A DNA stretch of 64,000 nt, from the NCBI RefSeq assembly GCF_029543125.1, contig NZ_JARQWW010000004.1, positions 1-64,000 of the forward strand, written 5' to 3'. This document shows positions 28,096-37,013 of this stretch, piece by piece. The number at the start of each line of letters is the position of its first letter. Within the stretch, counting starts at the first letter, position 1. A program made the translations under genes and the position numbers. The DNA is from Caulobacter segnis. Its GTDB lineage: Bacteria; Pseudomonadota; Alphaproteobacteria; Caulobacterales; Caulobacteraceae. The notes under the pieces were generated by a model. It searched no databases and was not told where the DNA came from. It was given only the letters and a program-made list of their open reading frames with translations.

Positions 28096-28920
28096 CTATT
28101 TCACTTCAACGGGAATGTCGACGTCGCAGGGTGAAAAATCCGCGCCCCGCGTCGCCTTGACCCGGTCGGCCTCGGCCTTGAACCAGGCGCTTCGGGTGTC
28201 GACCACGCGGACCGACGGGCGTTCCTTGGCCGGAATATCGGCCAGGACACGCACCTTCTGCATCACGTCCTGCGGCGCGGGAACCGGTTCGCCGGTCTTG
28301 ATCGAGCGCACGGCTTCGAGACCGCTGAGAACGCGGCCAAAAGCGGTGTAGCGCTTGTCCAGGGACGGATAGGCCTGGCGCATCAGGAAGAACTGGCTGT
28401 TGGCCGAGTCCGGATTGTCGCCGCGGGCCATGCCCAGCACACCGGGGCAGAACATCCCCCAGGCCGAGACCTTGCGGTCGGCGGTCATGGCGGCCAAGGC
28501 GGTGGTCTGGCTCATGGCCGGCATCGTGCCGATGAAGCCGAGCTCAGCGCCCGCCGGCTTGGCCACGGTCGAAAACATCGAATCCGCACCCCGGCGCCAG
28601 GTGAACTCGCCGACCAGGTCGTCCTTCTCCGAGCCGCCGGTGCCGTCGTCCTTCGGATCGCCGGTCTGGGCCATGAACTCGTTGATCACACGGAAAAAGC
28701 TGCGGCCGTCATAGAAACCGGCGCGCGCCAGTTCGCGAACGCGCGTCGCGTGGTTCGGCGCCGCCTCCGGCGACAGCTCGGCGATGATCCGGCCCTTGTT
28801 GGTGTCGATCACCAGGACGTTTTCGGGATCGGGAGTCCGCCAATCTGCGGCGCCCGGCTGGGCGAACGCCGGAGCGGCGACGACCGCGACGACAGCGGCG
28901 ATGGTCAGGGATCGGATCAT
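28096..28920 (-). CDS. periplasmic peptidyl-prolyl cis-trans isomerase (cyclophilin)
   Basis: A 274-residue cyclophilin with a signal peptide (MIRSLTIAAVVAVVAAPAFA, cut before QP). The fold shows AGFYDGRSFFRVINEFMAQTGDP and DSANSQFFLMRQA. Relative to the neighbouring cytoplasmic copy it has a longer middle insert and a ~50-residue C-terminal extension ending DFSPCDVDIPVEVK. ATG 28920 begins the signal peptide; the frame upstream overlaps coaD and is not used. Confidence 0.9.
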   Translation of the reverse strand: MIRSLTIAAVVAVVAAPAFAQPGAADWRTPDPENVLVIDTNKGRIIAELSPEAAPNHATRVRELARAGFYDGRSFFRVINEFMAQTGDPKDDGTGGSEKDDLVGEFTWRRGADSMFSTVAKPAGAELGFIGTMPAMSQTTALAAMTADRKVSAWGMFCPGVLGMARGDNPDSANSQFFLMRQAYPSLDKRYTAFGRVLSGLEAVRSIKTGEPVPAPQDVMQKVRVLADIPAKERPSVRVVDTRSAWFKAEADRVKATRGADFSPCDVDIPVEVK

Positions 28921-28942
28921 GTCACTTCTCTGGGACTGAAAC

Positions 28943-29437
28943 TTAGGAGCGGGCGACCTTGGCCAGCAGCTCGTCACGCACGCCCGGAGGGACGAACTTG
29001 GAGACATCGCCCCCCAGCAGGGCGATCTCCTTGACCAGCCGCGAGGCGATGGCCTGGTGGCGCGGATCGGCCATGAGGAACACCGTCTCGATCTCCCGAT
29101 CGAGCTGCTGGTTCATGGCCGTCATCTGGAATTCGTACTCGAAGTCGGCCACGGCCCGCAGGCCGCGGACGATGATCTTGGCGCCGACCTCGCGGGCGAA
29201 GTTCATCAGCAGGCTTTCGAACGGCTGGACCACGATCTCGGTCTTGCCGGCGAACTGGGCGGTTTCGCGGCGGATGATCTCCACACGCTCTTCCAGGGGA
29301 AACATCGGCCCCTTGCCCGCATTGATCGCCACGCCGATGACCAGCTTGTCGACCAGCTTCACGGCCCGGCCGATGATGTCGAGATGGCCGTTGGTGATCG
29401 GGTCGAAAGTGCCCGGATAGAGACCGATGAAAGACAA
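28943..29437 (-). CDS. coaD: phosphopantetheine adenylyltransferase
   Basis: Catalyses the fourth step of coenzyme A synthesis, adenylating 4'-phosphopantetheine. The 164-residue length is usual. LYPGTFDPITNGHLDII (about 6-22) carries the nucleotide-binding TxGH-type motif (TNGH), and VRGLRAVADFEYEFQMTAMN (near 90-109) and the DPRHQAIASRLVKEIA region complete the family pattern. It lies between gyrA and the cyclophilins. Confidence 0.95.
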   Translation of the reverse strand: MSFIGLYPGTFDPITNGHLDIIGRAVKLVDKLVIGVAINAGKGPMFPLEERVEIIRRETAQFAGKTEIVVQPFESLLMNFAREVGAKIIVRGLRAVADFEYEFQMTAMNQQLDREIETVFLMADPRHQAIASRLVKEIALLGGDVSKFVPPGVRDELLAKVARS

Positions 29438-29464
29438 ACTGACCCCCTTGGCTGCGTGCGCGTC

Positions 29465-32203
29465 CTACGGGGTCTCGTCCGCCCCGCTTTCTTCCTCTTC
29501 GCCGCCAGCTTCCGCCAGACGCTCGACACTCACCACATGCTCATCGCCCGACTTGCGGAAGATGGTCACGCCCTGGGTGTTTCGCGCTGCAACACGGATC
29601 TGGCCGACGGGGCAACGTATCAATTGCCCGGCGTCTGTCACCAGAAGGATTTCGTCGCTCTCCTCGACCGGGAACGAAGCCGCCAGGCGGCCGCCGCGCT
29701 TGGTGATGTCCTGGGCCAGCAGGCCCTGACCGCCACGGCCCGTCCGGCGATAGTCGTAGGCGCTGGTGCGCTTGCCGAAACCTTCGGACGAAACGGTGAG
29801 GATGAACTCCTCCGCCGCGCCGAGCTCGATGAGGCGCTCGGGCGAGACATAGGCGTCGCCCACGTCCTCTTCGTCCTCGGGGGCCGAGACGGGAGCCTCC
29901 TCCCCTTCGCCTTGAGCGGCGGCGCGAAGAGCGTTCGCGTGCTTGAGATAGACCGCACGTTCGGCCGGCGTCGCATCGACGCTGCGCAGGATGGCCATGG
30001 AGATGACGGTGTCGCCTTCCGCCAGCCTCACGCCGCGCACGCCCGTGGAGTCACGGCCGGCGAAGACACGCACTTCATCCACCGCGAAGCGGATGCAGCG
30101 GGCCATGGCCGTGGTCAGCAGCACGTCATTGTCCGCCGTGCAGAGGTTCACGCCCACGATGTGGTCGCTCTCGTCCAGCTTCATGGCGATCTTGCCGTTG
30201 CGCCGGATGTCGGCGAAGTCCGAAAGCTTGTTGCGGCGCACATTGCCGGACTCGGTCGCGAACATGATGTCCAGGCGATCCCAGGTGGCCTCGTCCTCCG
30301 GCAACGGCAGGATGGAGGTGATCTGTTCGCCCGGCTCGATCGGCAGCAGGTTCACGAACGCCTTGCCGCGCGAAGTCGGATTGCCCAGCGGCAGACGCCA
30401 GACCTTCAGCTTGTAGACCTTGCCGCCCGAGGTGAAGAACAGCACCGGCGCGTGGGTCGAGGCGGAGAATACGCGGGTGACCGCATCTTCTTCCTTCGTC
30501 GCCATGCCCGAACGGCCCTTGCCGCCGCGATGCTGCGTCCGATAGCTGGCCAGCGGCGTGCGCTTCACGTAGCCGCCGTGGGTGACGGTGACCACCATCT
30601 CCTCACGGGGGATCAGGTCCTCGTCATCGACGCCGGCCTCGCCGTCGACGATGGTGGTGCGGCGCGGAATGGCGAAGCGGTCCTTGACCTCGACCAACTC
30701 CTCGCGGACCACGCCCATGATGTTGGCGCGGTCGGACAGCAGTTCCAGATAGCCGCGGATCGCGACCGCCAGGGCGCCGGCTTCCTCGAAGATTTCGTCA
30801 CGGCCCAGGCCGGTCAGGCGCGACAGGGTCAGGGCCAGGATGGCGCGGGCCTGTTCGTCCGTCAGGCGGACATTGCCGCCTTCCAGCATCACGGTGCGGG
30901 GGTCGGCGATCAGCTCGACCAGCGGGATCATGTCACCGGCCGGCCAGTTCCGCTCGCACAGGCGCTCGCGCGCTTCCGCCGGGTCCTTGGACGAGCGGAT
31001 GATGTGGATGAACTCGTCGATATTGGCGACGGCGATGGCGAGACCGACCAGGACGTGGCCGCGATCCCGCGCCTTGCCCAGTTCGAACTTGGTCCGCCGG
31101 ACCACGACTTCCTCGCGGAAGTCGATGAAGGCCGACAGCATCTCGCGCAGGCCCATCTGCTCGGGCCGTCCGCGGTTCAGCGCCAGCATGTTGACGCCGA
31201 AGGAGGTCTGCAGCTGCGTGTAGCGGTAGAGCTGGTTCAGCAGCACGTCGCCCGAGGCTTCGCGCTTCAGTTCGATCACGATGCGCATGCCGTCGCGGTC
31301 GCTTTCGTCCCGCAGGTCGGCCACGCCCTCGATCTTCTTGTCGCGCACCATCTCGGCGATGTGCTCAACCAGGCTGGCCTTGTTCACCTGGAACGGGATG
31401 GCCGTGATGATGATGGCGTCGCGGCCCTGGCGGATCTCCTCCACCGTGGCGATGCCGCGCATGATGACCGAGCCGCGGCCCGTCTGCAGCGCCTGGCGCG
31501 GGCCCGAACGGCCGATGATCTCGCCCCCGGTCGGGAAATCCGGCCCGGGCACGATGTCCAGAAGGTCGTCCAGCGCGATATCCGGCGTGTCGATCATCGC
31601 CAGGGCGGCGTCGATGATCTCACCCAGGTTGTGCGGCGGGATATTGGTGGCCATGCCGACCGCGATGCCGCCCGCGCCGTTGACCAGCAGGTTCGGAATC
31701 CGCGCCGGCAGGACGACCGGCTCCAGTTCCTTGCCGTCGTAGTTCTCCTGGAAATCGACAGTGTCCTTGTCGATATCGGCCAGCAGCGCCGTGGTCGGCG
31801 GCGCCATGCGGCTTTCGGTGTAGCGCATGGCCGCCGGCATATCGCCGTCGATGGAGCCGAAGTTCCCCTGGCCGTCGATCAGCACCAGGTTCATCGAGAA
31901 CGGCTGGGCCATGCGGACCATGGCGAAATAGACCGAGGCGTCGCCGTGCGGGTGGAAACGACCCAGCACGTCGCCGACCACGCGGGCCGACTTGGAGTAC
32001 GCCTTTTCCGGCGTCATCCCCAGGTCGTGCATCGAATAGAAGATGCGCCGGTGCACCGGCTTCAGACCGTCGCGCACGTCCGGCAGGGCGCGGCTGACGA
32101 TCACGCTCATGGCGTAGTCGAGGTACGAGCGCTTCAGCTCGTCTTCGATGGCGATGGGGGCCACGCCCCCACGCAGGGCGGCGTTATCGGTGTCGTCAGT
32201 CAC
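29465..32203 (-). CDS. gyrA: DNA gyrase subunit A
   Basis: The breakage-reunion subunit of the type II topoisomerase that introduces negative supercoils. At 912 residues it is of normal length. The catalytic Tyr128 lies in AMRYTES; the C-terminal beta-pinwheel carries a GyrA box in the form QHRGGKG, which separates it from ParC. In the quinolone-contact loop [10 protein letters not shown] (84-93) the residues matching E. coli Ser83 and Asp87 are Ala89 and Phe93. The start is ATG 32203. It diverges from sodC. Confidence 0.97.
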   Translation of the reverse strand: MTDDTDNAALRGGVAPIAIEDELKRSYLDYAMSVIVSRALPDVRDGLKPVHRRIFYSMHDLGMTPEKAYSKSARVVGDVLGRFHPHGDASVYFAMVRMAQPFSMNLVLIDGQGNFGSIDGDMPAAMRYTESRMAPPTTALLADIDKDTVDFQENYDGKELEPVVLPARIPNLLVNGAGGIAVGMATNIPPHNLGEIIDAALAMIDTPDIALDDLLDIVPGPDFPTGGEIIGRSGPRQALQTGRGSVIMRGIATVEEIRQGRDAIIITAIPFQVNKASLVEHIAEMVRDKKIEGVADLRDESDRDGMRIVIELKREASGDVLLNQLYRYTQLQTSFGVNMLALNRGRPEQMGLREMLSAFIDFREEVVVRRTKFELGKARDRGHVLVGLAIAVANIDEFIHIIRSSKDPAEARERLCERNWPAGDMIPLVELIADPRTVMLEGGNVRLTDEQARAILALTLSRLTGLGRDEIFEEAGALAVAIRGYLELLSDRANIMGVVREELVEVKDRFAIPRRTTIVDGEAGVDDEDLIPREEMVVTVTHGGYVKRTPLASYRTQHRGGKGRSGMATKEEDAVTRVFSASTHAPVLFFTSGGKVYKLKVWRLPLGNPTSRGKAFVNLLPIEPGEQITSILPLPEDEATWDRLDIMFATESGNVRRNKLSDFADIRRNGKIAMKLDESDHIVGVNLCTADNDVLLTTAMARCIRFAVDEVRVFAGRDSTGVRGVRLAEGDTVISMAILRSVDATPAERAVYLKHANALRAAAQGEGEEAPVSAPEDEEDVGDAYVSPERLIELGAAEEFILTVSSEGFGKRTSAYDYRRTGRGGQGLLAQDITKRGGRLAASFPVEESDEILLVTDAGQLIRCPVGQIRVAARNTQGVTIFRKSGDEHVVSVERLAEAGGEEEESGADETP

Positions 32204-32354
32204 TGTGGGGAATGGCCCGGAATCGCTGCGGAATCTTCACCCCCCTTGTTACCATCCCGGCGCCCGTCACGCAAAAAAACCAAACGCTTTCCGGAACCCT
32301 TCGCGCACGGCTAAGGTTGAGACCTGTTCGCATCTCGAAAAACGGAGCCTCCCC

Positions 32355-32876
32355 ATGCGCCTGATCGCCTTCGCCGCCGCGACCGCCCTCGTCGCCACCG
32401 CCGCCGTCGCTCAGACGCCGCCCTCCGCCGAGATCAAGAACAACGCCGGCGTGACCGTGGGCACGGCCACCTTCCAGGAAGGCCCCAAGGGTGTCCTGGT
32501 ACAGGTCAAGGTCAGCGGCCTGACCCCCGGCTGGCACGGCATCCACTTCCACGCCGTGGGCGATTGCTCGGACACGGCCAAGTTCCAGAAGTCGGGCGCC
32601 CACATCAATCACGGCGGCGACCACAAGCTGCCGCACGGCCTGCTGAACCCGGACGGCAACGACTTCGGCGAACTGCCGAACATCTTCGCCGGCGCCGACG
32701 GCGTGTCCGAAGCCCAGCTTTGGAGCGCGCTCGTCTCCTGGTCGGGCAAGGACGGCCGCCCGGCCCTGACCGACGCGGACGGCTCGGCCCTGGTCATTCA
32801 CGCCAAGCAGGACGACCACATCAGCCAGCCCATCGGCGGCGCCGGCGACCGCGTCGCCTGCGCGGTGATCAAGTAG
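32355..32876 (+). CDS. sodC: periplasmic Cu/Zn superoxide dismutase
   Basis: Removes superoxide in the periplasm. The 173-residue precursor has a signal peptide (MRLIAFAAATALVATAAVA, cut before QT). Copper and zinc ligands are visible in HGIHFHAVGDC (near 62-72), NHGGDHKLPHGLLNPDGNDFGELPN is the zinc loop, and VIHAKQDDH a late Cu ligand. Cys residues in GDCSD and RVACAV form the family disulfide. CGGAG precedes the ATG; an open frame upstream overlaps the gyrA start. Confidence 0.94.
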   Translation: MRLIAFAAATALVATAAVAQTPPSAEIKNNAGVTVGTATFQEGPKGVLVQVKVSGLTPGWHGIHFHAVGDCSDTAKFQKSGAHINHGGDHKLPHGLLNPDGNDFGELPNIFAGADGVSEAQLWSALVSWSGKDGRPALTDADGSALVIHAKQDDHISQPIGGAGDRVACAVIK

Positions 32877-32889
32877 GCATCGGCTCGAT

Positions 32890-32908
32890 CCTCCCCCGCT
32901 GGGGGAGG
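32890..32908. terminator. bidirectional hairpin between convergent sodC and bioA
   Basis: CCTCCCCC and GGGGGAGG flank a three-base loop, immediately after sodC and before the bioA stop. It has no long T run on either side; it belongs to the CCCC/GGGG hairpin set. Confidence 0.5.
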
Positions 32909-32912
32909 AACT

Positions 32913-34175
32913 TTAGGAAAGCACCGTCCGGATCGCACTGGCCAAGGTCGCCAGCTCCGCATCCGACGTCACGAAGGCCGGGGTCAGATAGACGATCTTG
33001 CCGAACGGCCGGATCCAGACCCCCTGATCGACAAAGCGGGCGGTGAGCGCGGAAGCGTTCACCGCCTCTTTCATCTCCACCACCCCAATCGCTCCCAGCA
33101 CCCGCACATCGGCGACGCCGGGCAGGCTGCGGCAAGGCTCCAGCCCCTCCCGCAAGGCGGCGGCGATGCGCGGCACATCCGTCTTCCAGCCGCCCGCCTC
33201 CAGCAGGTCCAGCGAGGCGTTGGCCGCCGCGCAGGCCAGCGGGTTGGCCATATAGGTCGGCCCATGCATCAGGGCCGCGTCGCCCCGGTCGCTCCAGAAC
33301 GCCTCGAACACTCTGGTGCTCGCCACCGCCGCCGATAGCGGCAGGGTGCCGCCGGTCAGGGCCTTGGACAGGGTGACGATGTCTGGGGTCACGCCCGCCG
33401 CCTCCATGGCGAACAGCGTCCCCGTCCGGCCGAAGCCGGTGAAGATTTCGTCGAAGATCAGCAGCACGCCATGCTTGTCGGCCAGGCGACGCAGCCGGCG
33501 CAGCACCTCCGGATCGTGCAGCAGCATGCCGCCCGCGCCCTGCACCAGCGGCTCCACCAGCATGGCGGCGATCTCTCCGCCACGCTCGGTCATCAAAGCG
33601 TCCAGCGTCGCCTCGGCCGCCTCATCCACCGGCAGGTCGCCGATCACCTGGGCGGGCATGACTCCGGCGAACAGGGCGTGCATCCCCTCCTCCGGGTCGC
33701 ACACCGTCATGGTGGCCAGGGTGTCGCCGTGATAGCCGCCCCGGAAGGCCAGGAACTTCGACCGGCCCGGCTCGCCCCGGTTCAGATGGAACTGCACCGC
33801 CGTCTTCATGGCGATCTCCACCGAGACCGAGCCGCTTTCGGCCAGGAACACATGGTTCAGGTCGCCCGGCAGCAGCCCGGCCAGCCGCTGCGCCAGCCGA
33901 TAGCCCGGCTCATGCGCCAGACCGCCGAACATCACATGCGGCATCCGATCCAGCTGCTCGCGCACGGCGGCGGCGATGTGCGGGTGGTTGTAGCCGTGAC
34001 AGGCGGTCCACCAGGAGGCCACCCCGTCGATCAGCTCCCGCCCGTCCTCCAGCACCAGCCGCGCGCCGCGGGTCGCCTTCACGGCCAGGGGCGCCGGAGC
34101 GGTCTTCATCTGGCAATAGGGCCGCCAGACATGCGGCGCGCCGGCGGTCAGCCAGGCGGGCTGGGCGTTGGTCAC
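32913..34175 (-). CDS. bioA: adenosylmethionine-8-amino-7-oxononanoate aminotransferase
   Basis: A PLP enzyme of biotin synthesis that turns KAPA into DAPA using SAM as amino donor. It is 420 residues from GTG 34175, preceded by GGAG; ATG 34193 is an alternative. VWRPYCQMKT near 20, DGVASWWTACHGYNHPHI near 48-65, GYHGDTLATM, and the PLP lysine in TLSKALTGG near 268 are family motifs. It diverges from bioF-bioD across about 70 bases, a typical bio arrangement. bioB is not here. Confidence 0.94.
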   Translation of the reverse strand: MTNAQPAWLTAGAPHVWRPYCQMKTAPAPLAVKATRGARLVLEDGRELIDGVASWWTACHGYNHPHIAAAVREQLDRMPHVMFGGLAHEPGYRLAQRLAGLLPGDLNHVFLAESGSVSVEIAMKTAVQFHLNRGEPGRSKFLAFRGGYHGDTLATMTVCDPEEGMHALFAGVMPAQVIGDLPVDEAAEATLDALMTERGGEIAAMLVEPLVQGAGGMLLHDPEVLRRLRRLADKHGVLLIFDEIFTGFGRTGTLFAMEAAGVTPDIVTLSKALTGGTLPLSAAVASTRVFEAFWSDRGDAALMHGPTYMANPLACAAANASLDLLEAGGWKTDVPRIAAALREGLEPCRSLPGVADVRVLGAIGVVEMKEAVNASALTARFVDQGVWIRPFGKIVYLTPAFVTSDAELATLASAIRTVLS

Positions 34176-34245
34176 AGGGAATCTCCATTGCACAGTCGGC
34201 GGGCGTTGCTATGCCCTGCGCCCCTTGTTCGCAACGGAGCGGCGC

Positions 34246-35406
34246 ATGGACAGCCTCCAGACCTTCGCGGAATCCAAGCTGGCCGGGCTCGAGGCCCGCA
34301 GCCTGCGCCGGACGCTGAAGCCGACTCACCGCCTCGACGGCCTGTGGGTGGAGCGTGGCGGGCGCCGCCTGCTGTCGTTCTCGTGCAACGACTACCTCAA
34401 CCTGTCGCATCATCCGGCGGTGAAGGCGGCGGCCCAGGCGGCCGTGGACCTGTATGGCGTGGGCGCGGGCGCCTCGCGGCTGGTCACGGGCGATCATCCC
34501 TTGCTGTCCGAACTGGAAGCCCGACTGGCGCGGCTGAAGGGGGCCGAAGCGGCCTGCGTCTTCGGCTCCGGCTATCTGGCCAACACCGGGGTCATTCCCG
34601 CCTTCGCCGGGCCGGGCGACCTGATCCTCGTGGACGAGCTGGCTCATGCCTGCATCTGGGCGGGGGCCAAGCTGTCCGGCGCTGAGACCATTTCCTTCCC
34701 GCACAATGACGTCGCGGCGCTTGGAGCGATCCTGAAGGCACGGCGCGGCGAAGTGCGGCACGTGCTGGTCGCCACCGACGGGGTTTTCTCCATGGACGGC
34801 GACCTTGCGCCGCTGGACCGACTGTCAGCGCTGTGCCGCGAGCATGACGCCTGGCTCCTCAGCGACGACGCCCACGGGGTCGGCGTGCTCGGCGGCGGAC
34901 GCGGCTCGGCGCATGAGTTTCCGGGCGCCGAGATTCCTCTGCAGATGGGCACCCTGTCCAAGGCGGTCGGCGGCTACGGCGGCTATCTTTGCGGCTCGCA
35001 AGCGGTGATCGACCTGCTGAAGACCCGCGCCCGCACGGTGATCTACGCCACCGGCCTGCCGCCCGCCTCCGCCGCCGGGGCCATCGCCGCGCTCGACATC
35101 ATCGAGAATGATCCGGCGCTGACCGCCGCTCCACTGGCCAAGGCGCGCCTGTTCACCCGCGCCGCCGGCCTGCCGGATGCGGCCAGCCCGATTGTCCCGG
35201 TGATCATCGGCGAGGCCGCGGCCGCCCTGGACGCCGCCGCCAAGCTGGAGGCCGAGGGTTTCCTAACCGTGGCCATCCGGCCGCCGACCGTGCCCGCCGG
35301 CACGGCGCGCCTGCGCCTGGCGTTCACCGCCGCTCACCCCGACGCCGAGATTCTGCGCCTGGCCGAGTTGGTGAAGAGCCTGACCGCCGAGAGGCAGGCG
35401 GCATGA
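34246..35406 (+). CDS. bioF: 8-amino-7-oxononanoate synthase
   Basis: A PLP-dependent alpha-oxoamine synthase that condenses pimeloyl-ACP/CoA with alanine to form KAPA. The 386-residue protein has FSCNDYLNLSHHP (about 44-56), GAGASRLVTG near 78-87, SDDAHGVGVLG near 206-216 and the PLP lysine in GTLSKAVGGYGGY near 235-247. The frame is open to 34168, but ATG 34246 fits the family start. It overlaps bioD by four bases (ATGA). Confidence 0.93.
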   Translation: MDSLQTFAESKLAGLEARSLRRTLKPTHRLDGLWVERGGRRLLSFSCNDYLNLSHHPAVKAAAQAAVDLYGVGAGASRLVTGDHPLLSELEARLARLKGAEAACVFGSGYLANTGVIPAFAGPGDLILVDELAHACIWAGAKLSGAETISFPHNDVAALGAILKARRGEVRHVLVATDGVFSMDGDLAPLDRLSALCREHDAWLLSDDAHGVGVLGGGRGSAHEFPGAEIPLQMGTLSKAVGGYGGYLCGSQAVIDLLKTRARTVIYATGLPPASAAGAIAALDIIENDPALTAAPLAKARLFTRAAGLPDAASPIVPVIIGEAAAALDAAAKLEAEGFLTVAIRPPTVPAGTARLRLAFTAAHPDAEILRLAELVKSLTAERQAA

Positions 35407-36062
35407 GCGTCCTGTTCGTCACCGCCACCGGGACCGATGTGGGCAAGACCTACGTCTCCTGCGCCCTGATCCGCGCCCTGCGCGCCGCCGGGCGGCCGAT
35501 CCGGGCCTTCAAGCCGGTGGTCAGCGGCTTCGACCCCGCAGAGGCGGGGGCCAGCGACCCCGGCCGTCTGCGCGCCGCCCTCGGACCGGATGCGCCATCT
35601 CTGGAGCAGATCGCCCCGCTGCGCTTCGCCGCCCCGCTCTCCCCGCCCCTGGCGGCGCAGATGGAGGGCGTCACCCTGTCGTTGGACCAACTCGAAGCGC
35701 TCTGCCGGGATCAGATGGCGGGCGACGCGCCCCTGCTGATCGAAGGCGCCGGCGGCGTGATGTCGCCCCTTACCGACAGCGAGACCAACCTCGATTTGAT
35801 CGACCGGCTCGGCGTCTCCGCCATCCTGGTGACGGGCAGCTACCTAGGCACGATCAGCCACACCCTGACCGCGCTGGAGGTTCTGAAAGCGCGCGGCGTG
35901 CCTGTCGCCGCCGTGGTCATGAGCGAAAGCGAGAACGCTCCGGACCTCGCCGAGACCGCCGCCGGCCTGTCAGCCTTCATGCCGGACATCCCGCTATTCA
36001 CCGCGCCGCGAGACGCAGGCGGTTGGGACGCCTCAGCTCTGGCTCGCGGCCTGAGCTTCTAG
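35403..36062 (+). CDS. bioD: dethiobiotin synthetase
   Basis: An ATP-dependent carboxylase that closes the ureido ring on DAPA. The 219-residue protein starts MSVLFVTATGTDVGKTYVS, whose GTDVGKT is the P-loop, and continues with FKPVVSG near 38-44 and LIEGAGGVMSPLTD near 115-128. It is translationally coupled to bioF. Its 3' end overlaps the convergent transporter gene by 30 bases. Confidence 0.95.
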   Translation: MSVLFVTATGTDVGKTYVSCALIRALRAAGRPIRAFKPVVSGFDPAEAGASDPGRLRAALGPDAPSLEQIAPLRFAAPLSPPLAAQMEGVTLSLDQLEALCRDQMAGDAPLLIEGAGGVMSPLTDSETNLDLIDRLGVSAILVTGSYLGTISHTLTALEVLKARGVPVAAVVMSESENAPDLAETAAGLSAFMPDIPLFTAPRDAGGWDASALARGLSF

Positions 36063-36953
36063 CGCCGCCAGCCGGGCTCGGCGCCGCTCATCGAAGGTGA
36101 CGATGGCGACCCCGGCCAGGGTCGCGGCCCCGCCGCCGATCAGTTGCACCGTGACCTTGTCGCCCATCAGCAGGATGCCGATGGCGCAGGACACCAGCGG
36201 CGTCAGCAGGAAGAAGGGCGTCACCCGCGACGGCTCCCGCCGCTGGACCAGCCAGAACAGCAGGCTGGACGCGCCGATGGACGAGGCCAGCCCCGCGAAC
36301 ACCACGCAGGCCCAGGCGAAGGGCGAGGCCGACTTCACCTGTTCCACAAGCTGCGGTTCAAACCCCACGGCGGAGCCCAGCAGCACCGGCGCGGCGATCA
36401 GGGATGTGAAGGCCTGCATCTTTAAGGGCCGCACGCCGGGCAGGCGGCGGACGAGGATGGTCGCAAACGCCCACAGGGCCGCCGCGGCCACGATCAGGAC
36501 GATGGGCCAAAGATCACCCGCCGTGTGCGGATCGAGGGTCATCCAGGTCACGCCTACGAAGGCGACCGCCAGGCCCAGGACGCCGGCCCGCGTCATCCGC
36601 TCGCCCAAGACCCGCCAGGCGAACAAGGCCGTGAACGGAATCCACAGCTGGCTGGCCACCACCAGCGGGCTCAACTGCTCGGCCATGGCGAAGCCGATAT
36701 AGACCAGGCCGAAATGCAGCGGCCCGGATAGCACGATGATCGGGCCCAGCTTCTTCGGATCGGGAAACGGCGGCCGCGCCAGCAAGGGGAACAGCACGGC
36801 CAGCGAGATCAGGAAGCGAAAGCCGCCCACGAACAGAGGCGGCAGCTCCGTCGTCGCCACCTTGGCCGCGGCGTTGTTCAGGCCCCAGACCAGGATGATC
36901 GTCGCGATCGCGGCGACCTCGACAGGCGTGAACGGCGTTGAGGGGCGGCTCAT
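36033..36953 (-). CDS. EamA/DMT-family transporter
   Basis: A 306-residue inner-membrane protein with ten hydrophobic segments arranged as two EamA repeats. The first begins ATIILVWGLNNAAAKVA; the second, around LIVAAAALWAFATILVRR. Drug/metabolite transporters of this type export amino acids or metabolites. Its location next to biotin genes may be incidental, since it is on the other strand. The substrate is unknown. Confidence 0.85.
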   Translation of the reverse strand: MSRPSTPFTPVEVAAIATIILVWGLNNAAAKVATTELPPLFVGGFRFLISLAVLFPLLARPPFPDPKKLGPIIVLSGPLHFGLVYIGFAMAEQLSPLVVASQLWIPFTALFAWRVLGERMTRAGVLGLAVAFVGVTWMTLDPHTAGDLWPIVLIVAAAALWAFATILVRRLPGVRPLKMQAFTSLIAAPVLLGSAVGFEPQLVEQVKSASPFAWACVVFAGLASSIGASSLLFWLVQRREPSRVTPFFLLTPLVSCAIGILLMGDKVTVQLIGGGAATLAGVAIVTFDERRRARLAALEAQAASQS

Positions 36954-37013
36954 GGCTCAGGAAACAGCTGTGGCGTGGCTTCCTAGACCGGAACGCCCCT
37001 CTTGTCGCCCAAG

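Noticed and set aside
29057-32314. 1085-codon open frame on the plus strand opposite gyrA
   Set aside because: It is the antisense shadow of gyrA; its translation is low-complexity and GyrA is unambiguous.
34176-34245. BioR-type operator between bioA and bioF
   Set aside because: No TTAT...ATAA-like palindrome could be found in the 70-base divergent region.
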